NCBI GenBank assembly: GCA_025351985.1 | Contig: JANXUW010000597.1 | Span: 1 to 12,313, forward strand | DNA length: 12,313 bases | Direction: 5' to 3' | From: Pseudolysobacter sp. | GTDB taxonomy: Bacteria > Pseudomonadota > Gammaproteobacteria > Xanthomonadales > Rhodanobacteraceae | Part shown: one piece after another, positions 6,594 through 12,313 of the stretch | Layout of the letters: each line of letters opens with the position of its first letter | How positions within the stretch are numbered: the first letter of the stretch is position 1 | The notes under the pieces: model-generated | Told to the model about the DNA's origin: nothing | Database searches by the model: none | Seen by the model: only the letters and a program-made list of their open reading frames with translations | Made by a program: the position numbers and the translations under genes

Positions 6594-8369
6594 CTATTTC
6601 GCCGGTGCCACCGCCGTGCGCAGCACCGGATACAGATTCAGGCGTTCGTCCCATGACGAATGTCGGCTCGCGAAAAATTGCAGGCGCGCTTGCGGACTCT
6701 TGGCGAAATCCGCGTCGTCGGCCAGTTTTTTCTTGAACTCCGCAGCGAGCGCCGGATTCGCCGCGAGTTGTTCGCGTGCGACATCTTCGGCGACGTATTC
6801 CTCCATGTATTCCTTTTGCTCGAAGGCGTTGTTGAACTCGCCCCACGCGGCCAGCGAGTCGGGCGCCTGCGGCTCGAACAGCTCCATCACCAAGCGCGAT
6901 TTGGCTTGTGCGATCGGTACGAACAATGCGCCGGCGGCAAGGTCGCGGGATTCCGTTTTCCATTCGCCTTGCACTGTCAGCGCCTGATGACCTTCGAACG
7001 ATTGCGCCGCAAAAGTGGCCTTGGTCGCGCGGAAGGTTTCGACCTCGGCTTTTGCTTGCGGTGAATTGACTACGCGAAATTCAATCCCGTGTTGCTGAAG
7101 TTTCAGCGCCACCGCGCTGGCGAAAGCGACCGGCACCAGATAACCGGACTGCGGTGCGGCGACACTCACGCTCGGCTGAATATCGTCGTGCAGCGGCAGC
7201 TTCCAGATTTGTGGCTTTTTTTCATCGTAGTGCGTCATCAGCGCGCCGGAAACATCCGACATCGTTCGCGTGTAGGCGTACCCACGGAAGTCGACGAAAC
7301 GGGTTTTTGCGCTGGCCTTGTAGTCGAGCGGGACGGTTTGTCCGGCGAGTTTTTCTGCGCGCGCATCGGCGGCGTGCGCGGCTTTCAGCCAGTCGGCACC
7401 GTGTATCGCGATCTGTCCGATCACGGCTATCAGCGTATTGTGGGTGATGCCGACACGGGTCTTGTAGTTCTTCCACGAATGCGTTTCGACCAACATGCCA
7501 AAACGGTTGCGCAGCAAAAAATAGCCATTGGAAAAACGCGGTGGATCCACAGCGTCTTCAAAACCCGAACTCGGATCGTCATTGACGATGAAAGACGGAT
7601 AAAACGACAGCGGCAACGAGCCTTTTTTGCGCAGGTCGGCGAGCACCGCATCGCGCATGACATTGCCGGCCTTTTGCAGTTCCGCGTCGCCGGCGCGCGC
7701 GGGTTCGACCTGGATCGAAACATCGTGCTCGAACTTGGCGCCGTCGGTCACATGCAGATCGATGTAGGCGAGCGGATCCCAGGCGTTCACGAGCCGCAGC
7801 ATCGCCTGCATTTCTGGCGTGTCGGCCTTGACGTAATCGCGATTCAGATTGAGATTTTGCGCGTTGGTGCGCCAGCCCATTTCTTCGGGGCCACGCTGAT
7901 TCGGGCGATTCCAGCGACCGAATCTTTCGTGACCATCGATGTTGAACACCGGCACGAAAATGATCACCTGCTTGTCGAGCACGCCTTTCGTCGATGTGTT
8001 GTCGAGCACCTCGCGCATCGTCAGAAAACCCGCGTCCTTGCCATCGATTTCGCCGGCGTGGATGCCGCCCTGAATCAGCAGCACGGGCAGGTCGCGACTG
8101 CGCGCTTCTTCCGCCGTGAATGCGCCGGTACGCGTGACGATCAACGCCTTCATCGGCCGGCCTTCGGGAGTGCGACCGAATTCGATGCAGCGCACCTGTT
8201 TGGGATACGCATTCTGGAACGCATTGCACAATTCGATCACTTCATCGTAGCGGCCGGTCTTGAGAAATCCCGAACGTTCGGCCACGGTGCTGAGCGCATT
8301 GTTGCTGGCGGCATACGCGCTGGACGTCGCCAGAACCAGGGTCGTTGCGAAAATCAGGTAACGCATCAT
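6594..8369 (-). CDS. Secreted M14-family zinc metallocarboxypeptidase
   Basis: This 591-residue protein starts with a clear signal peptide (MMRYLIFATTLVLATSSAYA, cut near residue 20), so it acts in the periplasm or outside. The M14 zinc-peptidase signature is present: HAGE at 104-107 (zinc ligands His104 and Glu107, in LLIQGGIHAGEIDGKDAG), NLNRDY around Arg177, the third zinc ligand His206 in YIDLHVTDG, and a likely catalytic glutamate at 295 in MLVETHSWK. The catalytic domain covers about residues 30-320. The remaining about 270 residues contain no domain I can name, as in other long bacterial M14 proteins. AGGA lies 9 bases before the first ATG. A plausible promoter sits about 80 bases upstream. 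It is divergent from the CPBP protease gene; no functional partner is evident. Peptide substrates are unknown, and it need not be a strict carboxypeptidase. Confidence 0.92.
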   Translation of the reverse strand: MMRYLIFATTLVLATSSAYAASNNALSTVAERSGFLKTGRYDEVIELCNAFQNAYPKQVRCIEFGRTPEGRPMKALIVTRTGAFTAEEARSRDLPVLLIQGGIHAGEIDGKDAGFLTMREVLDNTSTKGVLDKQVIIFVPVFNIDGHERFGRWNRPNQRGPEEMGWRTNAQNLNLNRDYVKADTPEMQAMLRLVNAWDPLAYIDLHVTDGAKFEHDVSIQVEPARAGDAELQKAGNVMRDAVLADLRKKGSLPLSFYPSFIVNDDPSSGFEDAVDPPRFSNGYFLLRNRFGMLVETHSWKNYKTRVGITHNTLIAVIGQIAIHGADWLKAAHAADARAEKLAGQTVPLDYKASAKTRFVDFRGYAYTRTMSDVSGALMTHYDEKKPQIWKLPLHDDIQPSVSVAAPQSGYLVPVAFASAVALKLQQHGIEFRVVNSPQAKAEVETFRATKATFAAQSFEGHQALTVQGEWKTESRDLAAGALFVPIAQAKSRLVMELFEPQAPDSLAAWGEFNNAFEQKEYMEEYVAEDVAREQLAANPALAAEFKKKLADDADFAKSPQARLQFFASRHSSWDERLNLYPVLRTAVAPAK

Positions 8370-8447
8370 GTCGGGATTTCCTGTGGATGTATTCGAGAAG
8401 TCGGCGGCGCCGATCTGCTATCGATGGCTGCCCATGAACCGGCATCG

Positions 8448-8476
8448 ATTAGAACAAAGTCTGCAACGCTTGTCTT
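8448..8476 (-). promoter_or_regulatory. Possible sigma70-type promoter of the M14 peptidase
   Basis: On the minus strand AAGACA (8476-8471; 4 of 6 to TTGACA) and TCTAAT (8453-8448; 5 of 6 to TATAAT) are separated by 17 bases. This predicts a transcript start near 8441 and a leader of about 72 bases. Judged by eye only. Confidence 0.33.
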
Positions 8477-8729
8477 TCGCCCAAAGGTCATGCGGAAAGA
8501 TCCGGGCAGCTACCTACGATAGAACGATCAGGCGTCTCGTCACAGCGAGTTGTTTCCAACGCGGGCTTGATTAAAGCGCAACATGCGATGCAAGCGATCG
8601 ACCACACCAACAGCCAATGTCCCGATTGCCTACGATCGGTCGTATTCAAAGATTGGCTTCGTGGCATCTCTGCTGCGACATCCGCCACACTGGCGTAACA
8701 GAAAAGTCCGCGCTGCTTGTATTTCAAAT

Positions 8730-8734
8730 GGGAG
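8730..8734 (+). promoter_or_regulatory. Ribosome binding site deciding the start of the CPBP protease
   Basis: GGGAG lies 8 bases before the ATG at 8743. The same frame is open upstream to an ATG at 8617, but that extension lacks a membrane or family signature. The 8743 start is therefore preferred. Confidence 0.65.
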
Positions 8735-8742
8735 ATCGATCG

Positions 8743-9705
8743 ATGTTTTCTTCATCATTTTCGCGTGCGCCCAGTTTGGGCGCCGTTGTCGTGTATCTGG
8801 CTTGCTACAGCGTCGCGCTGGTTTTTCTGGGCACGACCGGCGGCGATGATGCGTGGCTCGATCCGCTGGTTTCGTTCGGCATACTCGGCGTGATTTTTCC
8901 GTTGCTCGCATTTTTTTTGACGCGCGCTGTGCGGCCCGCGCAATCGCCCTCAGCTGCACCTGCGGCGCCTGCCATCGTGATTTATCTGGCGGTGTTCGCG
9001 CTCGGTGTGCTCGGTTATGGGTTCACGGCGATCCACGCCTGGATCAAGGCCGAACCCGCGCTATCGCTGACATTGCTGGTGATCAAGCTCATCACGATGG
9101 TCGTCTTGCCCGCGCTGATTGTCGGCTGGCTGGCAGGTGGCGTGCGCCGCTGGCTGGCAACTAGTTGGCACACGCAATGGCTGTGGTTGCCGCTGATCGG
9201 CATCGGTATTGCGATGCTGGCTTTCCAAGCGGTGTTCGGTCGCGGCCTGACCACGCTGAATGCGCTGCATTTGCCGCTGACTACATTGCTGTGGACGGCG
9301 CCGGTGTGTTTTTTGTGGTTGTTGTTCGAGGTTGGCATCACCGAAGAGTTTCTGTTTCGTGTCGCCCTGCAGACCAGCCTCGCTGATCGCCTGCGCTCAC
9401 CGATTGCCGGCGTGCTGGTCGGTGCGTTGCTGTTCGGTCTGGCGCATGCGCCGGGCCTTTACCTGCGTGGCAGCGCGGGCGAGGAGGGCATGGACGGACC
9501 GGTAACGATCGGTTGGGCCATCGCCTATTCGATCGCCGTGATTTCGCCGTCCGGCATATTCGTCCGGCATATTGTTCGGCGTGTTGTGGGCACGCACGCG
9601 CAGCCTGGCGCTGATCGTCGTATTGCATGCGCTCACCGATCTGCTGCCGAATCTCGCGCCGTTCATCCAGACCTGGTTGCCGGCGTAAGGTTCTATTTGC
9701 GCTGA
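8743..9705 (+). CDS. CPBP-family intramembrane metalloprotease, C-terminus frameshifted (probable pseudogene)
   Basis: The reading frame gives 320 residues with about seven hydrophobic helices before the frame change. CPBP (Abi/CAAX-protease-like) motif 1 is EEFLFR at 201-206 and motif 2 is FGLAH at 231-235. Family knowledge: catalysis also needs motif 3, a conserved His plus Asn/Asp in the last helix. Here the frame changes at codon 273 because CGTCCGGCATATT is duplicated in tandem (9548-9573). The real tail becomes Arg-rich and hydrophilic (FVRHIVRRVVGTHAQPGADR) and stops at 9705. Removing one 13-bp copy restores a 310-residue protein ending at the TAA at 9686-9688. Its last helix is SLALIVVLHALTDLLPN, with motif 3 at His291 and Asp295. 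As read, the gene is probably inactive. It could be a true recent mutation, a reversible slippage allele or an assembly error. It is the only plus-strand gene in the window. Confidence 0.85.
   Translation: MFSSSFSRAPSLGAVVVYLACYSVALVFLGTTGGDDAWLDPLVSFGILGVIFPLLAFFLTRAVRPAQSPSAAPAAPAIVIYLAVFALGVLGYGFTAIHAWIKAEPALSLTLLVIKLITMVVLPALIVGWLAGGVRRWLATSWHTQWLWLPLIGIGIAMLAFQAVFGRGLTTLNALHLPLTTLLWTAPVCFLWLLFEVGITEEFLFRVALQTSLADRLRSPIAGVLVGALLFGLAHAPGLYLRGSAGEEGMDGPVTIGWAIAYSIAVISPSGIFVRHIVRRVVGTHAQPGADRRIACAHRSAAESRAVHPDLVAGVRFYLR
9548..9573 (+). repeat. Exact 13-bp tandem duplication causing a frameshift
   Basis: CGTCCGGCATATT occurs twice back to back (9548-9560 and 9561-9573). Thirteen is not a multiple of three, and deleting one copy restores a hydrophobic, family-like C-terminus in the surrounding gene. 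This identifies the duplication as the lesion. Confidence 0.95.
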
Positions 9706-9845
9706 AACGAATAACGATCAGCGAAACCGAACCCGAACCCGCAGAATCGGCGCTTTCGTCCTTCGCGATTTCGCAGCCGGTGCGCCGGGTTGAACGCGAT
9801 AGCACGCCAGCAGTTTTCCCACGGCTCGCGTTTTTCGGTTCGCGG

Positions 9846-10883
9846 TTACAAACCTTGTGCCAGTTCGCGCGTGAGCTCGGCTGCGGGGATTTCGCGGCAA
9901 CGGCTGGTATTCTGGCCGGCCCAGAGCGGTGAAAAGTCGCCGTTGCCCAGACTCTCGGCCCTGGCACGCAACGGCGCGATCGCAGTTGCGGCGAGTGGAA
10001 ATTCCGGGGCGTTTTCATTGATTGCGCCAAGCTCGCGCATCAGGCGATTGACGATGCCGCGCGCGGGTCGGCCGGTAAAAATATTGGTCAGCGCGGTATG
10101 TCGTGCGATGTCGCTTTTCAACGCGGCACGATGCACGATGCTGGTGTCGGCTTCGGGGCAAAGCAGATATGCCGTGCCGACTTGCACGCCGACGGCGCCG
10201 AGCCGCAACGCTGCAGCGACGCCGTCGGCATCGACGATGCCGCCCGTCGCGATCACCGGAATGCTCACTGCATTCACGATCTGCGGCAGCAGCGCGAATG
10301 TACCGGTTTGCGAATCCAGATTCTGCGTGAGGAACATGCCGCGATGCCCGCCGGCCTCGAAACCTTGCGCGATGATCGCATCCGCACCGCGCTGCTCGAG
10401 CCAGACGGCTTCTTCGATCGTGGTGGCCGACGACAGGATTTTCGCGCCCCAGCCGCGCACGCGCGCGAGCAATTCGGGCGATGGCAAACCGAAATGAAAA
10501 CTCACTACTTCGGGTCGAAATTCTTCGAGCAGGTCGGCGACTTCGTTGCTGAAAGGCAGGCGTGGCGACGAGGTATAAATCTCGTCGCTGTTCAATCCCA
10601 GTTCGCGGTAATACGGCGCGAGGATTTTTCGCCAGGCCGATTCGCGTTCAGTGTTCGCCAGCGGCGGCGTATGACAGAAAAAATTCACGTTGAACGGTTT
10701 GTTGGTGCCGGTTTTGATCGCGGCCAATTCATTGCGCAGCGTTGCGGGATTCAGCATCGCACACGGCAACGATCCGAGACCACCGGCGTTCGATACGGCG
10801 ATCGCCAGTCGGCTGCCTTGCACGCCCGCCATCGGCGCCTGGATGATTGGTAGCGCGATACCCAAAAGCGTTTCGAGCTTCAC
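9846..10883 (-). CDS. Nitronate monooxygenase, class I (2-nitropropane dioxygenase family, FMN-dependent)
   Basis: This is a 345-residue cytoplasmic TIM-barrel flavoprotein of the NPD family. Visible family motifs are QAPMAG (15-20), SNAGGLGSLP (31-40), NVNFF (65-69), GFEAGGHRG (174-182, with the conserved histidine at 180), ATGGIVDADG (212-221), GAVGVQVGTAYL (229-240), GRPARG (271-276) and LWAGQ (320-324). Family knowledge: class I enzymes oxidise propionate 3-nitronate and other alkyl nitronates with oxygen and FMN, a detoxification role. The length is normal. The start is a GTG at 10883 with GGAG 8 bases upstream. The gene is convergent with the CPBP gene across a 140-157-bp spacer in which I see no clear terminator. 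The upstream secreted-protein gene ends 70 bp before it; co-transcription is possible but not shown. Substrate preference is not readable here. Confidence 0.92.
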   Translation of the reverse strand: MKLETLLGIALPIIQAPMAGVQGSRLAIAVSNAGGLGSLPCAMLNPATLRNELAAIKTGTNKPFNVNFFCHTPPLANTERESAWRKILAPYYRELGLNSDEIYTSSPRLPFSNEVADLLEEFRPEVVSFHFGLPSPELLARVRGWGAKILSSATTIEEAVWLEQRGADAIIAQGFEAGGHRGMFLTQNLDSQTGTFALLPQIVNAVSIPVIATGGIVDADGVAAALRLGAVGVQVGTAYLLCPEADTSIVHRAALKSDIARHTALTNIFTGRPARGIVNRLMRELGAINENAPEFPLAATAIAPLRARAESLGNGDFSPLWAGQNTSRCREIPAAELTRELAQGL

Positions 10884-10891
10884 CGTCTGAT

Positions 10892-10895
10892 CTCC
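10892..10895 (-). promoter_or_regulatory. Ribosome binding site deciding the GTG start of the nitronate monooxygenase
   Basis: GGAG on the minus strand lies 8 bases before the GTG at 10883, and the protein begins there exactly as the family does (MKLETLLGIALPIIQAPM). Confidence 0.6.
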
Positions 10896-10953
10896 ATCAG
10901 GTTTTCATTTACATGATGCCGCCTACGTCACCGAGGGCCGGCATGCTGCATCG

Positions 10954-11583
10954 TCACGGAGCGTCGGAATTTTCCAGGGTTTCCAGCGCCTTGATCGCTG
11001 CCTTGTATTCGGCGGAATTTTTCAGCAACGTCATGTAACGGATGGGGCGCCGTGCGCCGCGCTCGAAGGTGGCGCCATCGAAACTTCCGCGCATGCCGCA
11101 ATATTCCTGGCACGAGTGATCGGGATCCTTGATCGTGACGCGTTTGTCGCTGACCTCCAGTTGCAGGCGACACTGTTGGTCGGTGCTGGAATCGCGCTCG
11201 GCGTAGAAGACGAAAACGCCAGCCCCGCTAAAGCGCGCCACGCCGTTCTGGGCGCAGCTGTGGCCGTTGTAGAACTCCAGATGGGTCTTGAAATAAACGG
11301 CATCCTCGGCGATGCGCACGATCTCCAGAATGTTTTCCGATGTGTAGCTGGTTCCGTCGACGAGACCGTTGGCGAAGCGTTTTTTGTAGACGCCGTCGAT
11401 TTGCTCGATCAGCTGCGCCGGTTGTGTCGTGTTGTCCGCTGCGACGAGCGAGGTTGCGGATTTTTCGGGCTGCAATTGCGCCGTCGCGGTCGTGGATGCG
11501 GCGTAAGTCGATGCGCATAACGACAACAGCATGCCGGCAATGCAGCTGCGGATCGGGTGGGTGTTTGTCGTGAGAGTATTCAT
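10954..11583 (-). CDS. Secreted protein of unknown function with four cysteines
   Basis: I do not recognise this 209-residue protein. Residues 1-28 form a signal peptide ending STYA. A Thr/Ala/Gln-rich linker runs to about residue 55. The folded part, about 58-200, contains IDGVYKKRFANG, ENILEIVRIAEDAVYFKTHLEFYNG and a compact Cys-rich end. The mature protein has four cysteines (110, 138, 158, 162), enough for two disulfides, which fits a periplasmic or extracellular location. The motif HSCQEYCGMRGSFDGATF (157-173) looks like a family signature. The alternating beta-rich pattern suggests a small lipocalin-like or inhibitor-like barrel, which is only an impression. No ribosome site precedes the ATG at 11583, but a TAAACT hexamer is placed so that transcription could begin at the ATG. 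The upstream lipoprotein gene ends 119 bp away. Confidence 0.8.
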   Translation of the reverse strand: MNTLTTNTHPIRSCIAGMLLSLCASTYAASTTATAQLQPEKSATSLVAADNTTQPAQLIEQIDGVYKKRFANGLVDGTSYTSENILEIVRIAEDAVYFKTHLEFYNGHSCAQNGVARFSGAGVFVFYAERDSSTDQQCRLQLEVSDKRVTIKDPDHSCQEYCGMRGSFDGATFERGARRPIRYMTLLKNSAEYKAAIKALETLENSDAP

Positions 11584-11589
11584 GTGCTG

Positions 11590-11595
11590 AGTTTA
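11590..11595 (-). promoter_or_regulatory. Possible -10 element giving a leaderless transcript
   Basis: TAAACT on the minus strand is separated by 6 bases from the ATG at 11583. If it is a -10 element (-12 to -7), transcription starts at the A of the ATG. There is no purine-rich ribosome site, which agrees. No good -35 hexamer is visible at 16-18 bases spacing. Confidence 0.3.
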
Positions 11596-11702
11596 ACCGC
11601 GAAGACGCTGCCGGGCATGGTTTTATGCTTCGATGCGCCTGGTGTTCCGGGCGCTATTCGCTACCGTCACGAAACGCAAATCGGTACTGTCGCCGTGGTC
11701 GA

Positions 11703-12313
11703 TTATTGATACGGCATCAGCACATCCGCATCCATCGTGTATGCGGTGGCGGCGGTATCGTTAGCGAACTGTTCGATCTTGATATTACCCTTGACCCAGT
11801 ACGGATCCCAGATTTCCGGTTGCTTGACGCCTTTTTTCAGGCGCACATACAAAATCTGATTCGGCGGCGGCGGCGGCACATGGATGCAGGCGCCAAAATA
11901 CGGCACGAAGAAAAATTCCGTCATCTCGCCGCTGTCGTTGGTCTCGACCGGCACGACATAACCGGGCAGTTTGACCTTCTGTTCGTCGAGTATCGGCACG
12001 GTCTTGGTCGAGCCGCTTTGTTGCGCGCGCATCGAGCCATCGTGATTCACCGGTGGCGGATTTTTCAAGGCTTCGAGATCGCCGTCGGGCATCATCTCCA
12101 GCCAGTCCAGTTCGCGATAACCTTCGTTGTCGGGTTTGTTTTTTGCGGCGGCCGCGGCCATCGCCTTGGCATCGGGTTTTGTTGTAGGCGTTGCGGCTGG
12201 CGGTGCTGCTGCGGGTATCGCTGCTGCGGTCGGCGGATTGCGATTGCACGCGCTGCCGAGCAGGGTGAGCACCGATGCAACAATAACAAGAACGGTGCGC
12301 CTAACGCCGTCAT
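11703..12313 (-). CDS. DUF3299 lipoprotein (start probably beyond right edge)
   Basis: At least 202 residues are visible in an open frame running to the right edge. The visible N-terminus, VRRTVLVIVASVLTLLGSAC, is a lipoprotein-type signal sequence with an LGSAC lipobox variant, so the true start is just outside the window. The only in-window start, GTG at 12272, would remove the basic region. After the cysteine comes an Ala/Pro-rich linker (about 35 residues), then the DUF3299-type domain: YRELDWLEMMPDGDLEAL, VKLPGYVVPVE, and the hallmark FFFVPYFGACIHVPPPPPNQ. It ends DADVLMPYQ. Family knowledge: DUF3299 proteins often sit beside ABC permease/ATPase genes in zinc-responsive loci (for example the Pseudomonas aeruginosa PA4063-PA4066 region); their biochemical role is unknown to me. 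The partner genes, if any, would lie to the right of this window. Confidence 0.85.
   Translation of the reverse strand, partial: DGVRRTVLVIVASVLTLLGSACNRNPPTAAAIPAAAPPAATPTTKPDAKAMAAAAAKNKPDNEGYRELDWLEMMPDGDLEALKNPPPVNHDGSMRAQQSGSTKTVPILDEQKVKLPGYVVPVETNDSGEMTEFFFVPYFGACIHVPPPPPNQILYVRLKKGVKQPEIWDPYWVKGNIKIEQFANDTAATAYTMDADVLMPYQ

Larger units (their letters stand above)
8370..8742. other. Divergent intergenic region between carboxypeptidase and CPBP protease genes
   Basis: 373 bp holding promoters for both directions. On the minus side a -35/-10 pair can be proposed (8448-8476). On the plus side I see a good ribosome site at 8730-8734 but no convincing promoter. A weak inverted repeat TACGA-TCGG-TCGTA lies at 8631-8644. 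No coding frame here is convincing. Confidence 0.5.

Noticed and set aside
7089..8522. Plus-strand open frame of 477 codons opposite the M14 peptidase
   Set aside because: It mirrors a high-GC coding gene. The minus-strand protein has full zinc-site motifs and a signal peptide, while this one has no recognisable motif.
8488..8727. Minus-strand open frame of 79 codons in the divergent spacer
   Set aside because: No ribosome site. It covers both presumed promoter regions, and its composition is not coding-like apart from a short Cys-rich hydrophobic patch.
10098..10853. Plus-strand open frame of 251 codons
   Set aside because: It is antisense to the nitronate monooxygenase and has no family-like sequence.
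1..12313. Search for tRNA, rRNA, CRISPR, insertion-sequence ends, integrase or toxin-antitoxin genes
   Set aside because: Nothing with the required structure or motifs was seen by eye. No evidence was found for a mobile or defence island here.

Overview
The window looks like chromosomal DNA of a GC-rich gammaproteobacterium, most likely of the Xanthomonadales / Rhodanobacteraceae type. The support is indirect: a Xanthomonas-style TonB-dependent receptor, a large secreted repeat protein ending in LLFANGFE (a C-terminus I associate with secreted proteins of that group), and a lipoprotein with the DUF3299 hallmark. There is no rRNA gene, and I saw no tRNA, insertion sequence, phage gene or CRISPR array. 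Eight of the nine clear genes lie on the minus strand. The exception is a CPBP-family membrane protease on the plus strand.

Layout from left to right. (1) 1-818, minus: 5' part of a TonB-dependent receptor cut by the left edge, with a Zur-box-like palindrome 35 bp upstream of its start (854-868). (2) 1182-3306, minus: a two-gene unit in which an ArsB/SLC13-like ion transporter precedes, with a 7-bp gap, a stand-alone ABC ATPase of the ModF/YlmA type. (3) 3427-6135, minus: a secreted protein of about 902 aa with a Calx-beta domain and 14 calcium-binding FG-GAP/VCBS-type repeats. (4) 6594-8369, minus: a secreted M14-family zinc carboxypeptidase. (5) 8743-9705, plus: a CPBP intramembrane protease whose last helix is thrown out of frame by an exact 13-bp tandem duplication. 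(6) 9846-10883, minus: a class I nitronate monooxygenase with a GTG start. (7) 10954-11583, minus: an unrecognised secreted protein with four cysteines. (8) 11703 to the right edge, minus: a DUF3299 lipoprotein whose start probably lies outside the window.

The genes do not form one obvious pathway. Two weak threads connect some of them. One is metal, probably zinc, handling: the Zur-like site before the receptor and the DUF3299 protein, a family found in zinc-regulated ABC loci elsewhere. The other is an extracytoplasmic theme: receptor, carboxypeptidase, propeller protein, small secreted protein and lipoprotein. The observations most worth checking are the 13-bp duplication that destroys CPBP motif 3, the Zur-like operator, the 14-repeat (2 x 7) propeller with its short C-terminal tag, and the pairing of a secondary transporter with a lone ABC ATPase.
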